19,682 bases of DNA from positions 1 through 19,682 of the forward strand of contig JBGSKY010000077.1 of the NCBI GenBank assembly GCA_041740995.1. The letters are read 5' to 3'. This DNA comes from JBGSKY01 sp041740995. Its GTDB lineage: Bacteria > Planctomycetota > Planctomycetia > Pirellulales > Pirellulaceae. Of this stretch, positions 7,612 to 13,193 are shown piece by piece. The position numbers and the translations under genes were made by a program. Under the pieces are notes generated by a model that saw nothing but the letters and a program-made list of their open reading frames with translations, was not told the origin of the DNA and did no database searches. Positions within the stretch are counted from its first letter, which is position 1; each line of letters starts with the position of its first letter.

Positions 7612-8028
7612 CAGTCGCGCTAGTCTTAAAAACGCGACTGGGATTCTGTGCAACGCGAGCAGCAACCTACGCGAAGCACAACAAAAGTATCCGCATGTCA
7701 GGTGCGGGGTTCAAGTGTGAACCGTTCACAACTGACGCAAAATGAGGCAGCTACTGTCATCGGATGACAGTCGATTGAATCGTCTGTCCTGACTGTATCA
7801 TTTGCGTCGGTTGGCAACCGTTGCCAACTGTAAACCGTTTACAGTCGCACTGGCAACGGTTGCCAGTCGATGCCAACTGTGTGCCATACGCAGTTGCCTA
7901 CGCGACAGGACTATTCGGCGGGTCTTGTGCCGCGTCAACTGGCGTTTAACGCCAGTTGGGGGCGTTCATCAGTCCCGAACTATCACGGCTCGCACCACGC
8001 GGCGTTCTTCCAACCCCGAACCGTTCGG
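7612..8028. repeat. Array of short perfect palindromes with variable arms
   Basis: This gene-free stretch holds at least nine inverted repeats. Perfect ones with a single central base: 7716-7730 (TGTGAAC arms), 7753-7771 (ACTGTCATC), 7772-7782 (CGATT), 7810-7828 (GTTGGCAAC), 7827-7845 (ACTGTAAAC), 7849-7867 (ACTGGCAAC), 7936-7958 (CAACTGGCGTT, 11 bp) and 8016-8028 (CCGAAC). Others with longer loops: 7612-7640 (CAGTCGCG) and 7874-7896 (CAACTGTGT, one wobble). Several share ACTG/CAGT ends and an AAC-C-GTT centre, while the middle of each arm differs and is matched on the other side. The whole array could be carried on the minus-strand transcript as a string of hairpins ending at the terminator at 7576-7610. 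Function unknown: structured RNA, origin, packaging site or protein-binding array are all possible. Confidence 0.85.
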
Positions 8029-8060
8029 AGTTCAGCCCTCGCGAACTATCACGGATCGCA
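7977..8060. repeat. Direct repeat duplicating the 3' end of the zinc-ribbon gene
   Basis: GAACTATCACGG followed by one variable base and TCGCACC occurs at 7977-7996 and 8041-8060. The right copy is the 3' coding end of the minus-strand gene at 8032-8415. The left copy lies 63-64 bp downstream of it and is in the same reading frame past the stop: TVRSVIVREG stop, then 20-odd codons ending VVRAVIVRD stop. Confidence 0.7.
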
Positions 8061-8415
8061 CCGTGTCGCCGATGGATCGGCCATCTATCGCACAATGCAA
8101 ACAGATAGGCTCGCCTTCCTGCTCGTGTGGCTCCAATGGACTGGAAAAGCAAACATTGCATACGTCGCCGAACAAAACCGGTAGCAGAATGTCCTTCATC
8201 GCTTCGTAGAGGAAATGAATCTTCCGACCGTTCGGGTTTTTGTCCATCTTCACCGCGCCAAAGACCTGAACCGTGTCGAAGTCGTCATGGCACTCAATGC
8301 GAAAGCAAACCTCTGAGTGTTCGCAAAATCGCAAGAACATAGCAATGCGCTGGGCGGTGGTCTTGGGAGTCTTTCTCTTTTTCATTTCGCTGCCGCTTTG
8401 GTTCAAACAGTTCAT
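8032..8415 (-). CDS. Small zinc-ribbon-like hypothetical protein
   Basis: Up to 127 residues. The N-terminus is basic (MKKRKTPKTTAQRIAMFLRF) and the true start may be the ATG at 8385 rather than 8415. The C-terminal half has CNVC (about residues 86-89) and CLHC (about 105-108), a CxxC-x15-CxxC pair typical of a zinc ribbon or treble-clef finger. I do not recognise the family. It starts 4 nt after the stop of the upstream gene, so it is the last gene of an operon with the ParB-like protein and the replication initiator. A DNA- or RNA-binding helper role fits that setting but is inference. Its last ten codons are duplicated downstream in frame (see the repeat at 7977-8060), and the palindrome array begins right after its stop. 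Confidence 0.65.
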   Translation of the reverse strand: MNCLNQSGSEMKKRKTPKTTAQRIAMFLRFCEHSEVCFRIECHDDFDTVQVFGAVKMDKNPNGRKIHFLYEAMKDILLPVLFGDVCNVCFSSPLEPHEQEGEPICLHCAIDGRSIGDTVRSVIVREG

Positions 8416-8419
8416 CTAC

Positions 8420-8932
8420 TCAGCAACGCCCCGAAGGTCGAGTCTTATCCGCTGGATCGTAATTCGCCGCGTCTCGCTTGCGACCAAAGGAATCCTTCTT
8501 TTGGTCCAGGTAGCCACATTCAAGAATGCGATCGACGATCAACTCGCCTTCCTTGTTCTTGGCGCCAAGCAACTTGGGCAACGTAAACCAACCGGCACAT
8601 TTCAGGACGCTGCTCGCGCCCTTAATTTGAATCTCAATCGCGTAAAGATCATCAAATAGCCGTCGTAGCCTCACGTCTTTATAGATTCGACGCCACGCCT
8701 TCCAGTTGGCTTCCGTGTCAACGGTAGTTCCGGCTGCCACCAGACCTTCACGCTTCATAGCGTTCCACCAGTTGACGATCTCGGCGAACTTCTCCGGTTC
8801 CGGCTTGCTGACTGACTCGTCCTTCAACTGCTCACGGCGTTTGGCGACCTCAGCCGCAAGCCAACGTAGCTGCTTTAGATTGTAGAATTCGATCTCGCGA
8901 AGGATAATTTGAAGCACCCTCTCGCTTGTCAT
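8420..8932 (-). CDS. Hypothetical protein of the replication/partition operon
   Basis: 170 residues, ATG start at 8932, no clear ribosome-binding site. I do not recognise it. It is charged and mostly helical. The centre contains NWKAWRRIYKDVRLRRLFDDLYAIE in two adjoining helices. The C-terminal third (FTLPKLLGAKN, then EGELIVDRILECGYL) looks like a small helix-turn-helix or winged-helix unit. It sits 48 bp after the ParB-like gene and 4 bp before the zinc-ribbon gene, so it is probably co-transcribed with both. A role in replication or copy control is suggested only by the neighbours. Confidence 0.6.
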   Translation of the reverse strand: MTSERVLQIILREIEFYNLKQLRWLAAEVAKRREQLKDESVSKPEPEKFAEIVNWWNAMKREGLVAAGTTVDTEANWKAWRRIYKDVRLRRLFDDLYAIEIQIKGASSVLKCAGWFTLPKLLGAKNKEGELIVDRILECGYLDQKKDSFGRKRDAANYDPADKTRPSGRC

Positions 8933-8980
8933 GACTGAATTTAATTCAAACCCGTCTATCCGTTCGAAAGAACTTGCTGT

Positions 8981-9559
8981 TTAACCGGCATTCTTGATAA
9001 GAGCGGTTTTCACGCTGTCGATACCGGCTGACAGCAACTTGGTTTGTTCAATCTCGTTTGGCACCGCTTTGGTCAGGTTGAACGCGAGATTCAGGTTAAG
9101 TTCGCCACGCTCTACGGCTTGAACCAATTCTTTGCTTCCGTTTGTGCGTACGTACTTAGCACGATCAATCGACGCCGTCGAAACATGCAGTAGCTTGGCG
9201 GCGACGTTTCGCTTCGCACCTTCATCATTTGATGAAGCTCGGCTTCCGTTCTTTAGGGTTGCCAGCTTCGCTGCTGCCATGCTCCGCTGTGCGGTCGTCA
9301 GATGCCGACGATGCAGGTTAGCGCTCATCACGTACGCAACCGGGTCTTGATCCGCCCCTAGCTCGCATGTCTCCGGTTCTAGTCCAAGCTCTTCACACGC
9401 TTTAAGGCGATTGCGACCGTCGAGTAGGAACTCATTCCAGAAAACTATGGAATCGTTCTGACCGTTGACGGCAATGTCATTCTTCAAGCCTTCGTATTGC
9501 TCTGCGTCCATCATTGGAAACGCTTCGGCGGCGGGATGGACTTTGTATTTTTGATTCAT
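8981..9559 (-). CDS. ParB-like nuclease-domain / KorB-type DNA-binding protein
   Basis: This 192-residue protein has a ParB/Srx-fold N-terminal domain: residues 6-16 (KVHPAAEAFPM), DGRNR at 47-51 (the conserved phosphate/nucleotide-binding motif), DPVAYVMSANLHRRHLT at 72-88. A helix-turn-helix follows at about 113-140 (RNVAAKLLHVSTASIDRAK). Relatives act in plasmid partition, as transcriptional co-repressors, or as phage DNA-modification helpers. It lacks the long dimerisation domain of chromosomal ParB, and no ParA ATPase gene is present in the window. A solo ParB-like regulator or copy-control protein is therefore as likely as true partition. It lies immediately beside the putative origin, which separates it from the initiator gene; both are minus-strand. 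Confidence 0.85.
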   Translation of the reverse strand: MNQKYKVHPAAEAFPMMDAEQYEGLKNDIAVNGQNDSIVFWNEFLLDGRNRLKACEELGLEPETCELGADQDPVAYVMSANLHRRHLTTAQRSMAAAKLATLKNGSRASSNDEGAKRNVAAKLLHVSTASIDRAKYVRTNGSKELVQAVERGELNLNLAFNLTKAVPNEIEQTKLLSAGIDSVKTALIKNAG

Positions 9560-9600
9560 GGTTAGATTTCTGATTGTTTTGTTTCCCTCTAAGTGGCAAT

Positions 9601-9702
9601 CGCAACAGATAGGTTGCGTTCTAGATCAATAGTTAAAGATCAACTCCTAAGTTGAAGATAAATGTTTAAGATCAATAAGTTAAAGATAGATGTTTAAGAT
9701 CA
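9601..9702. other. AT-rich repeat tract, putative DNA-unwinding element
   Basis: Directly next to the iterons is an A+T-rich tract with nested direct repeats. AGATCAATAGTTAAAGAT at 9623-9640 recurs at 9669-9687 with one extra base. The 20-mer at 9655-9674 (AAGATA...TTTAAGATCA) recurs at 9683-9702 with one mismatch. Four GATC sites fall inside 9624-9701. A CGCAAC...GTTGCG hairpin (9601-9618) marks the left edge. AT-rich repeats beside iterons are the usual melting region of a theta origin. Confidence 0.65.
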
Positions 9703-9704
9703 TT

Positions 9705-9839
9705 GCGAATGCCAGATTTGAGCGCCCTGAATGCCATTTTTGAGTAGGCACGAATGCCAGATTTGAGTTAGGCGAATGCCAGATTTGAAACATCGCGAAT
9801 GCCAGTTTTGAGCGCCTCCAAATGCCACTTTTGAGCGCC
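9705..9839. repeat. Six iterons of a putative replication origin
   Basis: Six copies of a motif close to GCGAATGCCAGATTTGAG recur with ATGCCA starting at 9709, 9731, 9754, 9776, 9799 and 9822, a spacing of 22 or 23 bp, i.e. about two helical turns. That regular phase is the hallmark of iterons bound by a replication initiator. The last three copies fall inside the 3' coding end of the initiator-like gene at 9768-10550; the first copies lie beyond its stop and run into the AT-rich tract. Confidence 0.85.
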
Positions 9840-10550
9840 CCACGGTATCGTGGAAAGCGGAGAATCTGAGTTCTGCGATGCGGTACAAAACTCGAAGTTT
9901 GGGACGATGTAGTCGCCACGGTTGCCGCTCTCGTGGCGAGACCAGTCGATAAGCCCTATAGCGTTCAAGCTTCGCTTGGCAGCCGTAACCGTATTGCTGC
10001 TCAGGCCAGTCATCTGCTTTATTTCCCACAGCCCGAATCGATAGCGATCTTCGTTTTCGACCATTTCTGCGTGCGGCGATCCAGTCTCGCGAGAGGTACC
10101 TTCGGCGATGCCAGCTACTCGCGAGCAAACTATTCCAAGCAATACTTTTTCGGCCCAGCGCAACCGATGCGATTTACCATTCTCCAATACCATCGGACCA
10201 CGTGCCCACTGCGGTATTAGGATGTATTTGCCGTCCCGCAAAGCCAGTCTCGTAGGTCGGCGTGTAGGCGTCCGTCGCGTATAGCCTTTGCTGGTTTTTT
10301 CCCGACCGTCGTTTTCGACCCAGTCAGGGGTTAACGTCGCGAGATGTTTAACCACGGTGTCGAAGGGCAGCATCGCTACTTCGGCAATTTTCGCCTGTTC
10401 GACGAACGTACCTTTGCGCGAGACTTGCAGGAGGCTAGACAGAGTCTCAGCCGCCGGACCTAATGCCTTGATCGCATGAAGAGTTACCTTGAGCGAATTC
10501 GTCAAAGACTCGATATACGTTTCGCATGTTGCAATGTCGTACTGATCCAC
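9768..10550 (-). CDS. Putative iteron-binding replication initiator (helix-turn-helix)
   Basis: 260 residues, ATG at 10550. Two helix-turn-helix or winged-helix units are visible: about 50-72 (VEQAKIAEVAMLPFDTVVKHL) and about 172-203 (GLWEIKQMTGLSSNTVTAAK, then RSLNAIGLIDW). A basic linker (TRRTPTRRPTR, 91-101) lies between them. The last 25 residues are encoded by iteron DNA (KWHLEALKTG, VSNLAFA) and so look repetitive. I do not recognise a named Rep family by sequence. The call comes from the wHTH domains plus iterons in and after the gene followed by an AT-rich tract. That layout recalls lambda gene O, where iterons lie inside the initiator gene, though here they are at its 3' end. The alternative is a transcriptional regulator whose operators happen to be these repeats. 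Confidence 0.7.
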   Translation of the reverse strand: MDQYDIATCETYIESLTNSLKVTLHAIKALGPAAETLSSLLQVSRKGTFVEQAKIAEVAMLPFDTVVKHLATLTPDWVENDGREKTSKGYTRRTPTRRPTRLALRDGKYILIPQWARGPMVLENGKSHRLRWAEKVLLGIVCSRVAGIAEGTSRETGSPHAEMVENEDRYRFGLWEIKQMTGLSSNTVTAAKRSLNAIGLIDWSRHESGNRGDYIVPNFEFCTASQNSDSPLSTIPWGAQKWHLEALKTGIRDVSNLAFA

Positions 10551-10569
10551 TAGGATACTCTTTGGTTAG

Positions 10570-10610
10570 GCCGATCGCGGTGAGATTACCCGTCCCCTTT
10601 CGCGATCGGC
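10570..10610. repeat. 10-bp inverted repeat upstream of the initiator gene
   Basis: GCCGATCGCG (10570-10579) is repeated inverted as CGCGATCGGC (10601-10610) with a 21-nt loop. It starts 19 bp upstream of the initiator ATG, so it could be an operator or a 5' leader hairpin controlling initiator expression. Confidence 0.55.
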
Positions 10611-10622
10611 AATGATGAATCT

Positions 10623-10658
10623 AAGCCACGGTAGCCCTCCTAGCTGCCGTGGCTTTTT
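10623..10658 (+). terminator. Strong hairpin with plus-strand T-tract
   Basis: AAGCCACGGTAGC (10623-10635) pairs with GCTGCCGTGGCTT (10643-10655) with one G-T wobble and a 7-nt loop; TTTTT spans 10654-10658. The T-tract is right for plus-strand transcription, although the neighbouring genes are all minus. It lies just after the minus-strand coiled-coil gene, where the hairpin may also act as a weak terminator or RNA-stabilising 3' structure. Confidence 0.6.
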
Positions 10659-10664
10659 CGTTGT

Positions 10665-11468
10665 CTACGCCTCAAGCATTCGCTGCGTCAATTCCTCGAT
10701 TTGCTCGGCCAAGCTGGCGTCGATTTGGACCAGTTTTTGGAGCAAGGGCCGAGCGTGTTCAAGCAAGCTTCTGGCTTCGGCCACCTGTTTTTGGTAGGCA
10801 GTTGAGCCTGAATCGCCGAACTCTCGCAGCGTTCGTTCGGCTCGCCTCACTTTTTCCGAGTAGTGCTCGATTGCATTGCACCCGTCGCCGAATGCCCCTT
10901 CTTGATTCCGATGCTTTGCCTCAGTGAGTGCCTCTAGCTCTTGGCTCAGGGCAGCCGGTGCATTGCGAAGTAACATCGCCTTCGCGTACTCGATTTGATG
11001 TTTTTGACCGCTGATGATGGCGACCCGGTGACGGGCTAGGGCAACAGTCTCTTGCGCGTGCAATCGAGCTAGCTTGTCCAGTAAGTTCACCTGCTGAAGT
11101 CGCAATTGGAAAACGTAGTCCTGGCGGTGCACCTGCTCTGCTGCCGCCAGAATCGCCCGCTGTCCGTCGCGCGTCGGCAGGTTCTCAGTCGTGGGCAACT
11201 CGCTTGGTTCGTCCGGCATGGCTTCGCATTTCGACAACCGTTCATCGACCGCGTCCAGATCGCTCAGGAGCGATCGCAGCTCGCTGTCGTAATGTGGATT
11301 GAACGGTCGGGCCGGTCGAACATAGCCCCGCATGTTTGGACCTGGGGCGGACTCGGTAGTTGCCTCAGTCGCCGACTCGCTTGTCGATTCGGTCGCCGTG
11401 TCGGCGGACTCGGTAGTTGCATCGATTGGCAACTCGACGGTTGCTGAGTTTGATTCTTTTTTTGCCAC
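10665..11468 (-). CDS. Coiled-coil hypothetical protein with acidic Ser/Thr/Glu-rich N-terminus
   Basis: 267 residues from a GTG start at 11468. Residues about 10-42 are a low-complexity run of TESA/TEST-type repeats, likely disordered. From about 60 onward the protein is almost entirely helical and charged, with heptad-like segments (LRSLLSDLDAVDERLSKCE, LQQVNLLDKLARLHAQE, and LVQIDASLAEQIEELTQRML at the end). No enzyme motif, signal peptide or membrane segment is seen. I do not recognise the family. The shape suggests a scaffold or structural coiled-coil protein; a phage scaffolding or head-completion role is conceivable but unsupported. Confidence 0.6.
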   Translation of the reverse strand: MAKKESNSATVELPIDATTESADTATESTSESATEATTESAPGPNMRGYVRPARPFNPHYDSELRSLLSDLDAVDERLSKCEAMPDEPSELPTTENLPTRDGQRAILAAAEQVHRQDYVFQLRLQQVNLLDKLARLHAQETVALARHRVAIISGQKHQIEYAKAMLLRNAPAALSQELEALTEAKHRNQEGAFGDGCNAIEHYSEKVRRAERTLREFGDSGSTAYQKQVAEARSLLEHARPLLQKLVQIDASLAEQIEELTQRMLEA

Positions 11469-11489
11469 GATTCGTATTGACCTTTTCTA

Positions 11490-11780
11490 CTAAAAACCTT
11501 GGGACTCTAGTTCGTGATTGATCGCTGCTAGTTCGCTGTTCATTGCCGACGCTGTAGCTCCGCTAGCTACCCCTTGCGCATCAACAAAGCGACGGACATC
11601 TTCGGCGCTGCAGTACCACTTATGGCCGACTGACTGCGCCTGGAGTTTCACTCCGCGTACGCCATTGATGATCCACCGTATAATCGTTGCGCTGCGTGGT
11701 CGGATACCTGTCGCCGCCTCAACCGCCTTGACGATCGGCAGTAGCTTTTCGTTGGGCGGTTTTGCAATTTGGGTACTCAT
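11490..11780 (-). CDS. DUF1580-type small helix-turn-helix protein
   Basis: From the ATG at 11780 the protein has 96 residues; a GTG at 11798 would add six. Its core, residues about 12-72, matches the DUF1580 pattern typical of planctomycete accessory regions: EKLLPIVKAVEAATG, then ATIIRWIINGVRGVKLQAQ, then a beta-turn (GHKWYCSAE) and a final helix (DVRRFVDAQ). This is a MerR/excisionase-like winged helix that probably binds DNA. Its closest visible relative is the C-terminal domain of the neighbouring recombinase (GVKLQA is shared exactly). The two genes are 109 bp apart on the same strand. The free copy may be a directionality factor or regulator for that recombinase, which is inference. 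Confidence 0.78.
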   Translation of the reverse strand: MSTQIAKPPNEKLLPIVKAVEAATGIRPRSATIIRWIINGVRGVKLQAQSVGHKWYCSAEDVRRFVDAQGVASGATASAMNSELAAINHELESQGF

Positions 11781-11889
11781 AATCTGATCTGCTTTCACTA
11801 AGGGCCTGAACTGGAATGGTCCCTTGTCGGAATTGCACGTTCAAGCTGTCGCGCATTTTGAATAAAACTTTTCTTTTTTTTCAAACGTT

Positions 11890-13104
11890 TCACCAATCGC
11901 AAAGCGCCAGCCCGTCGGCGACCTGTAATTTGCTGCTTTGGTTGCTGATTCGGTAGCGCGATTGAACCGGCACCGCCGACAGGAATTTCTTGACCTCGGA
12001 AAGCGTTGTGACGTAGCGTTGACCGTCTTTGGTCGCTTGCAGCTTCACGCCGCTGGTCCCAACTGTCACCCACCGCCGGACCAGATAGGACGTTGCCTCG
12101 ACGCCGAATTTACGAAACGCATCGGCGACGTAGTGCTTCGATTCGGACGTGTCATCGATGTACGCTTCCTGCGGCTCACAGAGGGCCTCTACTTGGGCCC
12201 TGGACGCATCGAGAATGCCGGACATCCATTCGGCCATGATTTGGCTTGTCGGCATGCTGGTGTCAAATCTGGGGTCTAGATAGGACCGCTTGGTGACTTC
12301 CGCGCGACTGTGATCCAGCGCCTTGGTTGCGTTGTGACCTTTCGAATCGAGCACGCTCGCGACCGTCCTCCGGAAACGGTGGAATTTGTCTTTCGAACCA
12401 TGCGGTAATCCAGCCCTCCGCAAGATCAATCCATAGCTTGACCAGAGCGTTGTTCGAAACTCACGACGGAAGAAAATCTTGTTCTGCCGCGACAGTTCTC
12501 GCATGGTCTTGAGAAGTGCGATTAGACCATCGGACAGCTTGTACATGGCGTCAGACTTTCGGCCTTTTCTGTGCTCGCCGGGCACCTTGAGATAGCCCCC
12601 TTCCAACCAACTCCACTCTGCGGCTTCGACCGCTCCAATTCGTTCGCCGGTTTCGAGTAGTAATCGCGTCAGGCATTCGAACCAGAGGTATCTGGGGACG
12701 CCCTCATACGAACCGACGCATCTTTTGATGCTCGCGAATATCTTGATTAAATCGTCTCGTTGCCAAGCAAGCGGCGTTTGCCGAACAACCGGTTCTTCAC
12801 TGAGGATCGGCCACGTTTTCACAGCGCCGATTCGGTTGGCTAGCCGGTGAATTGCATTCAGTTGGCAAAGTTCTTTGTTTCGCGACGCGACCGCCAAACC
12901 GCGATCGGTCAGCACTTGCATCAGCAGCAACATTCCCGGCTCATCCAGATCGCCAAGCGTTGCCCGGCGTTCTACCGCTTTTGAAAGTTGATCGATTGAT
13001 CGGCGGTAGAGCCTAAGCGTGTTCGGGCTTTTGCCTCGCAGACGCCGGACCCGGTAGGCCTTTTCAAAGAAATCACCCAAAAGAGATTCAGAGTTAAATT
13101 CCAC
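11890..13104 (-). CDS. Second tyrosine recombinase, fused to a DUF1580-like domain
   Basis: About 404 residues from a GTG at 13104, which has GAGG 7 nt upstream; a TTG at 13119 has no ribosome-binding site. In GTG-start numbering, a SAM-like core-binding domain (about 10-95) precedes a catalytic domain with R155 in ETGERIGA, a lysine in GEHRKGRKS (K180 or K183), H242-x-x-R245 in HRFRRTVAS, H265 in DHSRAEV, and the nucleophile Y275 in KRSYLDPR. All active-site residues are present, so it is probably functional. Residues about 335-377 (YLVRRWVTVGTSGVKLQA through VKKFLSAV) are a DUF1580-like winged helix resembling the adjacent stand-alone protein. Fusion of a recombinase to an excisionase-type domain is unusual. 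It lies mid-element, so it is not the border integrase; it may resolve dimers or mark a nested element. Confidence 0.88.
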   Translation of the reverse strand: MEFNSESLLGDFFEKAYRVRRLRGKSPNTLRLYRRSIDQLSKAVERRATLGDLDEPGMLLLMQVLTDRGLAVASRNKELCQLNAIHRLANRIGAVKTWPILSEEPVVRQTPLAWQRDDLIKIFASIKRCVGSYEGVPRYLWFECLTRLLLETGERIGAVEAAEWSWLEGGYLKVPGEHRKGRKSDAMYKLSDGLIALLKTMRELSRQNKIFFRREFRTTLWSSYGLILRRAGLPHGSKDKFHRFRRTVASVLDSKGHNATKALDHSRAEVTKRSYLDPRFDTSMPTSQIMAEWMSGILDASRAQVEALCEPQEAYIDDTSESKHYVADAFRKFGVEATSYLVRRWVTVGTSGVKLQATKDGQRYVTTLSEVKKFLSAVPVQSRYRISNQSSKLQVADGLALCDW

Positions 13105-13193
13105 AGACAGACCTCGCAAGGATTCGGGGTAACAGGATTCGTTACCTCCTTGTCGTTATCCACGCGATTTACTGTCGAGGATTCGAGATGTTT

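Noticed and set aside
7612..8028. CRISPR array
   Set aside because: The repeats are individual palindromes with different arm sequences and irregular spacing, not identical direct repeats with spacers, and no cas gene is present.
8981..9559. Complete ParABS partition system
   Set aside because: Only a ParB-like protein is present; no ParA ATPase (deviant Walker A) gene and no parS-like cluster were found.
9705..9840. CRISPR array or tandem satellite repeat
   Set aside because: Unit length equals the 22-23 bp period, there are no spacers, and half of the array is coding; iterons explain it better.
9680..10128. Minus-strand frames with repeated IWHS/NLAFA peptides
   Set aside because: These are alternative-frame readings of the iterons and the initiator gene.
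11798..11890. Possible programmed frameshift at the A-rich run (A8GA4 on the minus strand) after the second recombinase
   Set aside because: The run lies after the recombinase stop codon, and no conserved downstream frame would be joined.
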